Assembly: GCA_000697475.1 (NCBI GenBank)
Contig: JNEU01001137.1
Location: 1-64,000 of the forward strand
Source of the DNA: Lichtheimia corymbifera B2541
Lineage: Eukaryota > Mucoromycota > Mucoromycetes > Mucorales > Lichtheimiaceae
Length of the DNA: 64,000 bases
Direction: 5' to 3'
Part shown: positions 1 through 11,309 of the stretch, in pieces
Layout: the number at the start of each line of letters is the position of its first letter
Position numbering within the stretch: position 1 is the stretch's first letter
Program-made: the position numbers and the translations under genes
Notes under the pieces: generated by a model
Seen by the model: only the letters and a program-made list of their open reading frames with translations
The model's database searches: none
Told to the model about the DNA's origin: nothing

Positions 1-1010
1 GCGCACGGCCGTACACCCTATTTATGTTATCATCCATTCATCGTCTCTCCTACATGCAAGATTTTCATAATGAACTCTGGGGTCTTTATGAGAACGAAAT
101 TGCTCGGCGTGGTCGAAAGGGTGTTGTGTGAAAGTTTCAGGTTCGAGGTGGCCAATCTCGGGGAACAGGAGCGCCGACCCTACTTTATCCTACATTTGGA
201 CTGGCCCGCATTCAAAATGTTCATTATGAACCATACGTTTTTTAAATGAATGGTGTTGATCAGCATGTCCCAGAGAACCATCTGACCAAGTTTCAAGTGC
301 GAGATGGGGAATCCCAAGAAACTACATACTAATTGACTTTTTCATAAATCCGGCGCTTTCCCAATTTTCGTCCGTTATAGTAAATCCCACATTATGCTCT
401 CCCTTTCGAAATTTTCAAATGAAGTGTGGGTTCTTTATTAATACAAAGTTGTTCTGCATGTCCTAGAGCATATTGTGTGAAAGTTTGAGGTTCGAGACAG
501 GCAATCCCAATATCATGCATTGATATCAGAGTATATGGATATGTCTGACTGGCTGACAGATTTAATTTCCACCTCTTCCACTCCCACTTTATTTCCTATT
601 TACCTCTTCCCATTCTCAACTGTTTATGCATTCAAGTACAACTACCACCAGCGAACGATTGTCCTGCTTCACCCCGTCATGTCAATGCTACAACTGTCTT
701 GATCCGACTGTATATGACTGAATGGCAAGCTCCATGGCGTGTACTCCCCACTACAGCAACACCCGCATTTCTTGGCACTGCACGTTCCTTGTACATTCTT
801 CTGCCACAACCAATCGTAACAGTCTCATTCTAGCAGTTGCTATTAGCAATGTCTTTACTCCATTGTCTCAAACAGCGTTCACAGCCTTGTCACTCTACTA
901 CAACACACTTCTCTGCCGCGACCATACGTAGCAGCTATTGCTATCAGCAAGATCTTTACTCCATCGTCTCAAGCTACTTGCAGCAACTTGCTTTGATACA
1001 TACGGATTAC
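1..1010 (-). repeat. Decayed dispersed repeat, left copy
   Basis: Reading the minus strand, this block matches the right-hand block at about 60545-61960. Around 560-800 the similarity extends over long stretches (shared core at 605-705 and 60709-60835, reverse complement). Positions 1-490 hold three diverged units of roughly 150-200 bp, near 68, 219 and 410. Each unit has a 'gatcagcatg'-like core next to a 'cattcatttaaaa' or 'ctcataaag' variant. Positions 800-960 contain an internal direct duplication of about 98 bp, present once on the right. No intact transposase or reverse transcriptase reading frame is visible, so the element type is unknown. Confidence 0.8.
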
Positions 1011-2060
1011 AATGAATGGGATACCATATCAGCTATGAAATCTACCGCAATACAAGCAATCTTCACCTGGTTGGGCTGCGATGGAAGAAAATGACCAAGA
1101 AAGCATTGACCAGTAGCCGGATGGAGAAGGGAGCATATCAGCGATCATCACATGCCTATCTTCAACCAACATGGTGGATTTGATGGATGGATGCAATCAA
1201 GTGCAGTGATGCGATATTCTGGAATGTTGTTTTGGTTACTTGGCGCGTCGTCCGCAGGAACGATCAGGTGGATACGACTGAGGAGGAGGATGGATTGGAA
1301 GGCAAGGTGCATTACAGCGATGGATGCAATTGGAAGGCTCGATTCAACGCATGCAGTAGCTATTTTACAATCATGGATGGAGGGTGCTTATGATTACAAG
1401 AATACAACCGCACAATTTTCCCTGTTCCCGCTATGTGATTCCCCCCGTATCTTATTTACTTTACAGCGTAATTCCCTTATCATACTTTTTTGATAAACAT
1501 CTGCAATAGCATGTACAATTCTTCGACTTGTTCATTGAATGAAGATTGGGCTCAATATAATAGTTTGGGCATTGTGCTATCAGCTCGTATGTGCAAGATG
1601 TTAATCACTTGGTTAGATTCCGGATCGAAAAGGGAATAGCTTTTGTTCTTTCCTCACAACTTTATATACTATCGTACAATCGCTAAAACTTCCTAGTTAA
1701 CATGCTGGTAGATGAAAGGCTGGGGCAGTTTTCGAATGCTTGTATTGCAAAAAGAAGAGTGATGATGCCCAACATCATGCTTGTTGTGATTCATGTAAGC
1801 TTAATTCATTGTGTTGATATTCATTGTTGCACCTTAGCTACGCATTTTGCAACTAGTGCCAACTGGGACAATATATAAAGGTAAGCAAGTAAATACCCTT
1901 GTTCCTATTGACATAGTGTGCGTGTGTTGATGGTAGTTATACGATATATGGCCGCTAGTCAATTGATAATACTTTATTAATAGCATTGGATGGGGTAGAG
2001 GGAGATAGAGTATACATAATGGGTTGACGCAAAGCAAAACACCAGACAGTGACACTTGTT
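1011..2060. other. Intergenic, no gene seen
   Basis: Only short ORFs without recognisable domains are present (for example 1152-1493). The stretch directly next to the repeat may be its diverged continuation, but I could not align it further by eye. Confidence 0.5.
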
Positions 2061-2717
2061 TTATCCCATGCCGTGTTTTTTCTTTTTCCTCCCTGGATGG
2101 GGTGCGCCTTCCACCATACGCCGGACGAGAACAAATACTCCTTCTGAGGAGACTACGATGTCTTTGTAAAAGATGAGATGTTATTAGCAGTGAGTCCAAT
2201 ATTGGACATTACTATATGGTAGCTTACTTTGATGCATATCCGCCATACAATAACCACCCAGGTTAGCTTGCCAAAAGTAAAAGTCTGAAATAGACGAACC
2301 ATTAGAATGATGGCTTTCTAGATCCCTCTGATGCTTCAAGGCAAGCTGATGAAACTCTTGATCTCGCATCACGCCCCATTCAGCATGATATTCCTTATTG
2401 GGATCCAATGATTGTTGTTGTTGTTCTGGTGTTATCGTGTCACCTTGTTGTTGATGGCCGCTACTACTCATAGGCCCATTGATTTCTCCAGCAGCAGCAG
2501 CAGCAGGGATGGGTGGCACAAAGTTGGGGCCCATAGCATTGGTGACTCCTTCTGGTATTGGTGAAGAAGAAGAAGAAGAAGAAGGTGGTGGATGTGGATG
2601 TTGTTGAGATAGAGGAATGTTTGGCCACTGTTGAGGATGCATAGCAGATTGCGGTGGATGATTGTTAAAAGAGGCGTCGTTGTGTGCTGGAGGTGGATAT
2701 TGATTATCCAATGTCAT
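2061..2717 (-). CDS. Q/P/S-rich hypothetical protein with basic tail
   Basis: The protein is about 196 aa in two exons (2717-2228 and 2161-2061), joined over a 66-nt intron with a GTAAGC donor, a branch-like CTAAT and an AAAG acceptor. The first 110 residues are low-complexity: Pro/Gln-rich with a run of seven Ser, a run of Ala and several Gln runs. A more ordered Trp/Tyr-containing segment follows (EYHAEWGVMRDQEFHQLALK), and the new C-terminus from exon 2 ends in a KKKK cluster that could act as a nuclear localisation signal. Without splicing the ORF would stop at 2184. No family recognised. The composition resembles fungal transcriptional or RNA-binding regulators, but that is only an impression. 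Confidence 0.6.
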
Positions 2718-3018
2718 ATTATGAGATCTTTACCAACCCACAAGAGGGAGGGATGGGAAGAAAAAGAAGAAAGAAAGAAAGAAAGAGGTACACGGCAGAA
2801 GGCCAAAGTAAACAGAGAAAAAAACAAAGCATTACTTGAGCCAAACCGGCTCTTTTCGGATATGTGTGTACTCGTAACTTTAACAATAGGATAGTACGTG
2901 ATTCGCAAGTTGGCGATAGACTGGGAAAACAAATGAACCTTGTTCTTTTTCTTTATTTGTTGATGATGATCAGGGATATTGTTATTGGGGAAAGGTATGT
3001 TATTGCTCGTTGTTGCAG

Positions 3019-3411
3019 TTATTGGATCAAAGAACGAATATAATGGACAAGACTGAGTTGATTGTATTCACCTCGCCATAAGCTGAAAGCAATACGGAAT
3101 ACTAGAAACGCGATCCATCCACCACAACCGATCCAAATGAGCCAGTGAAAAATCACACTACGTTGCACCTCTTTAGCCATATCCGACGAAGACCGTTTCT
3201 TTGTTTCCATCGCCACCGTATCAGATACAAGGCGTGTACGTTGCTGTTGCTTCCTTCTCCGTAGCGCATGGCTTGCATTGGGATGATTTCGAAAGCTGGA
3301 TTGTGACACGACCTGATCTTGTTGCTGGGATGCTTGCTCGCAAGAACTGGAGACCGCCATTGTCATTGGCAAGTGCCTTCGTAAACGAGACGGCCGTTTT
3401 CCAACGTCCAT
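3019..3411 (-). CDS. Small single-pass membrane protein, hypothetical
   Basis: The ATG at 3411 gives 130 aa; the open frame extends upstream to 3468 but only from a TTG. The N-terminal half is basic and Ser/Gln-rich. One hydrophobic segment near residues 88-112 (VIFHWLIWIGCGGWIAFLVF) looks like a transmembrane helix, followed by a short 20-residue tail. This would place it as a tail-anchored-like membrane protein, orientation unknown. No homologue recognised. It is transcribed in the same direction as the Q/P-rich gene 300 bp downstream. Confidence 0.5.
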   Translation of the reverse strand: MDVGKRPSRLRRHLPMTMAVSSSCEQASQQQDQVVSQSSFRNHPNASHALRRRKQQQRTRLVSDTVAMETKKRSSSDMAKEVQRSVIFHWLIWIGCGGWIAFLVFRIAFSLWRGEYNQLSLVHYIRSLIQ

Positions 3412-6328
3412 GATTATCTTTTTGATATCTGTCGTGGTACTGGTTGAGGAGAAAGGAATGACTCTCAAGGATGGAACGTGGCTGTTTACTTGTCTCCTTT
3501 CTTATCGTGTTCTCTCTCTCATTCACTCGCCCACCTACTACTATCTCCCTATTACTCGCCCAAAGCGTCTTGTCAGGCGCGTGTATATACGTGATTCATG
3601 TTCAACTTTTAATATACTTAATCATTACGCAAGCAAGAGATTTAAACAACAGAAATGTTGCTAGGATGATGGGAATAAATGGGATTTTGGGCCTAAGATG
3701 GATGGTAAAAGGGATGCGGGAAGGAAGCATAGAATATGATTGGGAACATAGATAGATCCTTGGTACAAAAAAATAGATGAGTAAAGAAAGTGTGGGGTGC
3801 TTTTTGCTTTGCCAAGAGAACATGTCAATGATGGCCGTACTAGTAAAACCGTGGTGGAGGGAACGACAGATGATGGAAGCTAGCTTTTGGATACGTATAT
3901 CAAAAGAAATCTTGTCTGCCTCATCGGGTATATGTATATACATGCGTATCGATAATCATGGTCTTTCCGTTACTTGAGATATGGACATCTCCCACGCAAG
4001 TGGCCGTATTTCCCGCACCATGAGCTGGAGATGAAGAAGAATTATATTATATGAGATGTTGCTCCATCCATCCATCCATACACACCCTCGTCTTACCATT
4101 GACCGCCTGTCAAATTCAATGGCTTGATTGACAATGACATGTTGCGTACAGCTTAAATACCTGTTTGGAAAAGAAATTATTCATCGTGTGTGTGAATGTC
4201 CATGCCTGCCTTTATATATCCTCATGCCATGTTTGTCTGCACCGTTATGTTAGCACGCCCTGTGCGCCCGTGCACATGCTATACATTCTATTCCCCCATC
4301 CACCTTTTACAACAGAGGCATCCAATCTCTCCCACATTGCAAACGCCCCATCCCTCGCACATGGAGACATTTACTATGCATTGTCTCTCTCTCCACACAC
4401 ACACTCCTTTGAGGTTGGGCCCTCGTGATGTTTGCCGTGTAATGTACCGATGATGGGTTGTGCTACCATGCATTGCATATGCTGCCATATTCGTACTACT
4501 AAACTTGACAGCTCATCATCAAAAAAGTACATCAAGCTTTCATTTTCTCGTTTCAACCAACAAGAACAACATTGATAGTGACACCTGTCAAACTACGCCA
4601 TTTTTTTAAATCCGGTATTCCCACCTCCTTTTCCGATACCCCATTAACCTTGTTAAAACTGAGCAATAGCAATAATCAGGAGCGATGATGTTGTTGTGCG
4701 TGGAGTTCTGAGGAAACAAACAACAACAGAGTGAAACAGCGGAATTGTCCAAAAGGATAATTACTGCATACATGTGGTGATCATCGTTTCTGCGACAGCC
4801 TACAATGGTGCATTTGTTTACAGCACCTTGCTGGATCTAGAATTGATATAGATTGCATCTTGAGCCAACTATGTCAGGATTTCAATTAACGTGCTGCAAA
4901 GTGAAGCACCACCCACCCACACATATATGCGGCAGCATGCGGGCGCTCACCATGTTCCCGATTTTTAGGTGCCAATGCTCTGTCCACTTTAAAAAGAATC
5001 CATACCGCAGTCCAGCCACTCTTGAAAGAGGACACCATGATAATACATAAATACACACACATGCACCTTTTCCGGCATTATTGATACGCAGCGTGGCACA
5101 ACAAGAGATGTATTACTAAAAGTGCTATCTATTACCGACATGCGACTGCGATCTTTATCAGATATAGGAATTACTGGATGTTTCTAGTATTCGGCTACTG
5201 CTGTGAATGCATCGTTCCCTTTAAGGAGTTTACCGTCAGTCGCAGCAGCAACATCCCATGATTGAGGTCCCTTCAAAGGAAAAGGGGGCGCGTCTTGAGA
5301 CCACCCCGATATGCCACTATGGAACCCTAAAGAACAACGCATACACGGGAACTATTTTCCTTTGACAGCTGAGGTACATCGCGCCATATTGTCCCGTGAG
5401 AGTTGTTAAAGCTACATGTTTATGCGGAATAAATTATCATATGTCCAGAGCGTGTTGTCATACATGGGTCAGTAATCTACCAAATGATCACGGGTCTATG
5501 TAATAATTCTACGCCTAACGTGGGTGTAAGCCAAGGATGCAACACTCGGTATCAGCTTTTGCTAGCATACTTTACCGATCCATAACCGGAAGCTGGTGAT
5601 CATATGTTGATCTCAACCCCCAATTGCCTATGCCAAGCCGCGTGTTTTTTATTCTCAAGACATGTAAAGAAGGTCATTGGTATGTGTAGGTTGGCTCAAT
5701 TCCAGAGATTTGATAGGTCACACTTTATTTAGATTGAGTCAAAAATGATGTGGGATGGACCCGCGATAACGCGAATGCAGGCCCTCCTATCCGATTTCTC
5801 ATTTCTTGACATCAGCTGCCTTTATCCATGAAAGGCTTTGGATACCGCAAAGTGATTAAAGTTTTGGATTCATGTACATTAGCGGCATGTGGATCTCTAG
5901 ACCAAAGTGACCAAAGTTAAAATGGATCGTCAATTTTGATCAAGCTGCTGCTGGCCCCAGTTGATATGTAACTTCAGGTTGCATGATCACATCTGCACGA
6001 TCATAACATATCCTTTGTGGCTAAAAGTCATTTGATATGGTGCCAGAATCATCAGTGGACCTCAGCCTAATTGCATGTACATGCGTACCACTTTTCTTTA
6101 AGTCGAGCATCTTTAAAAGAGGATGTCAAAGCATGTAGTAATCGATCATTATGGCAGCCTGTCTGTAGTACCCGATTTTACATGTAAAAGAGCTCCATGA
6201 TTATATAAATGACGATGTATGTATTCTCTCCACCATGCAAGCGCATTTAAAACACCCCCAAAAAAGGCACAATGAACAATTATAACCACAATAGTACACA
6301 TATATACATTATTTTTTCTTTGGGTGAA
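3412..6328. other. Long gene-poor interval
   Basis: Nearly 3 kb with no ORF that reads as a protein, apart from the doubtful zinc-knuckle exon pair at 3970-4140. I looked for tRNA-like arms, repeat units shared with the window edges and rRNA-like sequence, and saw none by eye. Confidence 0.5.
3970..4140 (-). CDS. Possible zinc-knuckle mini-gene or 3' end of a gene
   Basis: Joining 4140-4097 to 4024-3970 across a GTAAGA..CCAG intron gives a 32-residue product. Its second exon encodes CSWCGKYGHLRGRC, an exact C-x2-C-x4-H-x4-C CCHC zinc knuckle, before a TAA at 3972-3970. The spliced frame is consistent, but the product is too short to be convincing alone. It could be the last two exons of a gene whose upstream exons I failed to find, a retroelement gag remnant, or chance. 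Confidence 0.25.
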
Positions 6329-8538
6329 TCACTTTATAACATCTTCCTTATGAACAATAGTTGTGTTTGATATCCACTCATCATCGATCGTGTTGCGTTT
6401 CCTCTTGATGCGATCCTTGATTTGTCTTCGCTGCTTTGCATAGCGTGTCAAGGAGTGGAATAATTCATGTCGGTCTTGTTCGAATTCTTGAAGCTTCAAA
6501 TCCTTCCATCCGTGATGCTTTGTGCATGGCCTGTGTTGACATATGCTATACACCGGTGGTGGCACATCCTTGCTTGCGAATTTGAGCACGATTTCGCCAT
6601 CATCCATGACCATCTCGCTTACTTGCTGCCAAACATCATCGGTCCAATGAAGCCGAGTGTCGAGACCACAATAATCCCCATGATGGTGTTGGACAATGAG
6701 CTTAAGGAACCTTAATCTCTGATCCATAATCGTGATTTGATCCCGTATCCGACGCCATGCTTCCGTTAACTGGGATAATCGTGACATATCATGCTTCACC
6801 AATTGATTCATACGAGCTCGTCGTTGTCGCTGTGTCAACATGTCGGTATAACTTTGTTCAGAGTGACCACGTCGTTTGATTTCTGCCAATTCCACACGTG
6901 CACGTGCCACTTGTAAACCACATGTGTCGCTACAGTACTTGGATATCCTCCCCTGGTGTGAACTGATGCGTGCTGCTTTAGGACATGCTGGATTCATACA
7001 TTTCGGTTTCCACGAGGTCATCTTGCCCGTTGCTGCATTATTTGTGTAACATGATGAGTGCTACCATTGTTTATCATTGATGATACACACACACATACCT
7101 TTTGCACATTCGGCACAGAAATACAAGTCAATGAATTCACCTTCCTTTTCACTGATACCAATACACTCGCCATGGAACCATTGATCACAACGATCACATG
7201 CAATCATAAAGCGTGGCACATCGTATGGCTTGCGACAAATACAATATAGGACTTGATCGTCATTGCTCTTTGCACCCATTTGTCGTAGACTGTTTCTCCT
7301 ACTGCCTTTGGCAGCAGCCATGGCCGCCGCTACAATGGATTCTCCTGTCCTTGGTCTACCATTCGCTCGTGATGAATCTACCCAAGAAGGTGCTGAATTG
7401 GGTCTCGTCATACTTGCTGGGGGTCGACCACGCTTTGATTTCTTTGGAGCAGGCTAGATTGAAACATGGTCAGTCTTTATCATTGTACATGTGTGTATGT
7501 GATATACATACCCGATCATCTTCTTCCCATGATAGCCGCCTTGATGTAGTAGGAAGACGAGGTTTAACAGACTAATGCATCATGTTAGTGAGAAAATAAA
7601 AAAAAGAAGATGGATCAAAGAAAAAAAGGACTCACCATCTCATTTCTGATGACTTGTCCATTTGTGGTAGGTGAATGCATCTTCCCCTTGCTGATCCAAT
7701 GTTGGACTTTTTTAAGCGGCTTCATTTTGGAAAGTGATACTGAAGGAGCGGATGTTGTTGTTGATGTTGATGACGGTGGAGGTGGTGGAGGTGGTGGTGC
7801 TGTACGGCCGGGTATAATGGAAGTAGTAGTAGTAGTAATAGTAGTAGTAGTAGTAGTAGATGGCTGAGACAGCAAAGGCATGGATATTCGTCGTTCAGTT
7901 GATGATGTCTTGGCATTGTTGTTATATGAATCAATCGGCTTTCTTCGTTCATTCTGTATCATGTCTTCATTCTCACTTGACGGTGATGATGTATTGTCTT
8001 TTGTTGAATAATAATAATCGGTTGCCTTTGCATCATGCGAGCTAGTTGGCGTCGGAGGATAAGAGACTCTCCTTTCTTTTTGCTGCTGGTGCTGCTGGTG
8101 CTGTTGCTGTGGTGACGGTTGCTGGTGGGGTGTATTAGCTATTACTGTAGTCATGGGCAACATGGTGCCATTGGACGGTGTGCTCTCTGGCACTGTTGCT
8201 TCTGATACTGGTGGAAGAACATTCTTTGTCAATGGGGGTTGAGAAGTGTCTTTGGTGATGCGTTTCCGTAACGGTAGATGCTTTGCATTGGTAACTGCTT
8301 GGGACAATCGTTGAGGCTGACCGTTTTGCGAAGCGATTTGAAACTTTGTGGGCGTAGAAGACTGAGAGAAAAACATAGCGTCCAATCTTTTGGTTTGGTT
8401 GTCATGCGTAGAGTGGGATGAGGACTTGGATGGTGATGGATGAGGAGGTCTGCGATCGAAATCTGGCGGAGGAGAAAGGCCATGTGCAGTATGCCGATCA
8501 GAAGGAGTACTATTCAAGGCTTGTGGATGAGCTGGCAT
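6329..8538 (-). CDS. SPP1: SPP1/CXXC1-like PHD-finger subunit of COMPASS
   Basis: About 673 aa from four exons (8538-7636, 7571-7512, 7453-7099, 7032-6329). The first about 320 residues are disordered: Pro/Ser/Thr/Gln-rich, with a poly-Thr and a poly-Pro run and a microsatellite-like (GTA)n DNA. A basic AT-hook-like KRGRPP precedes a canonical PHD finger at about residues 391-440 (CICRKPYDVPRFMIACDRCD, then WFHGEC and CAEC). The C-terminal 230 residues carry the second Cys-rich module typical of Spp1/CXXC1 (CMNPACPKAAR, then SKYCSDTCG), a coiled coil and a final Cys/His cluster. Family role: the PHD reads H3K4me3 within the Set1/COMPASS methyltransferase in the nucleus. The N-terminal extension is unusually long for SPP1. 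Start chosen at 8538 because the frame further upstream encodes a hydrophobic stretch unlike the rest. Confidence 0.85.
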
Positions 8539-9546
8539 ATAAAGGCAAGGCCAGAAAACTTTCCGGAATGGAAAAGAAACAAGAAAAAGAAAAAGAAACC
8601 AAGAAGTAGTTAGCCTCTTTTCTCCACAACACACTCTATTCACTCACTCACTGGGCTGTTATTAGATACAAAGCCCGCCCGTTTCTGGTAGGGGAAAATC
8701 TGTGTGCACCCAAATTGCTTATATAGTGTCAAGGATAGCCATCACCTTATTGTCATAGTATGGGTATTTGACGTGCACATACTTGTATGTTATTGTAAAA
8801 TAGCTGCCAAATTGTCTTATGCTGTTGGTCTTTGTTCAATAAACGAAATGCCTCATTATCACCTTTACCACATCTTCTCCTCTCACTTTTACCAAGATAA
8901 ACGATCTTATGCTCACGTGCATTGATCATGAATGTCAAACACACCGAGAACAAGAATAGTTGATGATTACAAAAGCTCTGCCATTGTCCACGGTCTATCT
9001 CAGTGAGTACGCAGATCATTTTTGATTCTCACAAATTAAAGACAGGGTACTTGATTATGGAGATTATTGTATTAGGCTGGCCTTGTCGCATGTCCCGATG
9101 GGGAGGGAAGCTATGTAGCTGTGAGAGGATACTATAACGTGATGGTGCTATGATAGCTTCTTGTGTTGCAGATGATATGTAATGTAAGGAACCAAGTTGC
9201 TTGGTATCACGTATCAGAAAAGGTCTCAAACAATCGATCTTTCTTATTGTCTTTTTATATTCGCAGACCCCAAAAAGAGGGAGCTGATAGCATGCATTGG
9301 ATTTCCGGAAAAAGTTACTGCTGCATGAAGAAAGAAGATCGGTGCATATGTAATCCACAGAAAAAGTCTAGGCTCGTACATTGCTATATCGATAAAGGGC
9401 AGTTCCGATGACAATGTATACAAATGCTAATATAGGATGTACAATATAACTCGTAGCACCAGTTCTCGACAGCGTTTACTTCTTGAACATTCCATGGATG
9501 ATGGAAAGATATCATTTAATCAAGGACTATGATTGGCTAAATTACC
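8539..9546. promoter_or_regulatory. Divergent promoter interval, SPP1 / THI80
   Basis: 1 kb between two divergently transcribed genes. No coding sequence seen. The THI80-type gene may have a thiamine-responsive 5' region, but I could not identify a TPP riboswitch core here. Confidence 0.5.
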
Positions 9547-10902
9547 ATGAGCGCCTCTGGCAAACGCGAATATCACATTCCATTGGTTCACCTTGTTGCT
9601 TTCACTATGAATGGTGCCAAACTGATCACCCATTGGTGCCCTTCCAACATTCTTGCTGCCGATTTCAAGGCACGGAACTATTGCTTGATCTTGCTGAATC
9701 AGCCTATTCAACACCTGGAGCGGTTCCATCGGCTGTGGATAAACGGTATAGCTCCCCGATACACTTGCACCTGACACCAGCAAGCATACTCATTTTTCAC
9801 ACACTCTTAGCCAGTCTACGCTATTGTGCTGACGGCGCTGCTAACCGACTTTACGATGCATTCAGCGACGATGAACAAAAGCGTGAATTGTTTGTTACAC
9901 CTGATGATTGGTACCTTTAATGCTTGCTTTACTAATACTCTGTGATACTGTAGCTATGTCCCTGATGAAATCGCTGGTGATTTGGATTCATTGCGAGATG
10001 ATGTTCGTGAATACTATGAGAAAAGGGTAATGTTTCTTTATCAATGAGGGCTGTATATCATAGCATGGTATACTAATAATCATGTCAAGGGTAGAATGTC
10101 AAGGTGACGCATTACGAAGAGCAAAATTCCACGGATTTTGAGAAATGTATCCAATCACTTAAGGAAAGAGAAGCACAAATGGAGAAGATGGTTCGTAAGG
10201 ATGGATCACATCTTTGTATCACAATGCATGGAGCAAGCCCGGGGGATGTTGATGGATTGATTCTCATTCTCTTGTTTCCTTTTTCTTTTTTTTTTGACAT
10301 AGTATGACATTGTTGCCACACCCACTCTGAGTGGTCGATTCGATCAAATCATATCCAACATCAATACTCTGTACCGTCTGAAGGATGAAGTGGAACGGCG
10401 GGCTGTGCTGGTGAGCAATGAGAATCTTACTGTATTGCTGGATAAGGTAAAAAAGAACAAGTTCACGGATCTCCAACATCTCACATGAGGAGTTGTACTC
10501 ACACCGGGGTTTACGGGCCGTTAACCAATTAGGGGATGCATCAGATTCATTGTCAGCCTGAGTATGAAGGTAACTTTAAATGGCACAGAGTTGGGGGTGG
10601 GGTAAGAGGGGGATACGAGACGAGACAATTTGACTTTTTGCATTGTTTAGGACCAACTTGTGGAATTATCCCCATGGGTGTTCCAGCCACACTTACAACG
10701 CGTGGCCTTGAATGGAATTTAGGTATAATTGATATAGCTCATGGCTTGTGCATGCATCAATTGACACTTGCCCTTTCTAGATAATCACGAGTGCTGCTTT
10801 GGAGGTACGATGAGTACTTCCAATCTCATTGCCAAGGATGTAATTGAGATCGAGACGACATCACCAGTGGTGTGGACAATTGAGATCAAAGAACCAAATT
10901 AG
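9547..10902 (+). CDS. THI80: Thiamine pyrophosphokinase
   Basis: Transfers pyrophosphate from ATP to thiamine to make thiamine pyrophosphate in the cytosol. Eight exons (9547-9745, 9811-9910, 9954-10026, 10095-10247, 10303-10446, 10533-10569, 10651-10722, 10781-10902) give 299 aa. Recognisable landmarks in order: HWCPSNIL; YCLILLNQPI; YCADGAANRLYDAF; IAGDLDSLR (substrate/Mg loop); STDFEKC; LSGRFDQIISNINTLY; LVSNENLTVLLDKG; GIIPMGVPATLTTRGLEWNL; FGGTMSTSNL; and a VWTIEI end. The usual CADGGANRL motif reads CADGAANRL here. Every splice junction restores the family frame; the exon 4/5 border (donor GTTGAT at 10248) is the weakest. A later ATG at 9607 is an alternative start. Confidence 0.93.
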
Positions 10903-11309
10903 AAAAATGAGACAATGTTACTCCATCAGGGGTTGATTATATTAAAAGGAAATGACAAGTGTTATCAAGAAGGATTAGCGGGGTATTGGGATTATATTAT
11001 TATCTTGTCATATGATGGTTAATAGGATGTGTGTGTCAAGTCATATGGTTTATTATTATCCCCACACAATGACGAATAACGGAAAAAGTGAGATGTATAA
11101 CCATGCCTCCACACGAAAGATCTACATCTCTCTCGTATAGGTCCGGGGAAAGGATGGATAAAGCCAAAGAGGGAAATCCGTGTGAAAAGAAACCCAATCT
11201 TGCCTTTCACCTTTTCAGACTCAGGATGGTGCCTGCTCGGGCGGGATTCAATACCAGTGAGAACGCTTTGCTTCACATATCTTTTACTTTAACTTTTCCC
11301 ACAAAACTC
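10903..11309. other. Intergenic between THI80 and the Ser/Pro-rich gene
   Basis: About 400 bp, presumably the 3' UTR of the kinase and the promoter of the next gene. An open frame runs into the next CDS from 11088, but its sequence does not resemble the downstream protein. Confidence 0.4.

Noticed and set aside
1834..2199. Separate 121-aa minus-strand protein
   Set aside because: Its opening is intron 1 of the Q/P-rich gene, and only 101 nt of it are used in another frame.
7722..7952. Leu-rich ORF opposite the SPP1 gene
   Set aside because: It is the out-of-frame reading of the trinucleotide run encoding poly-Thr in SPP1.
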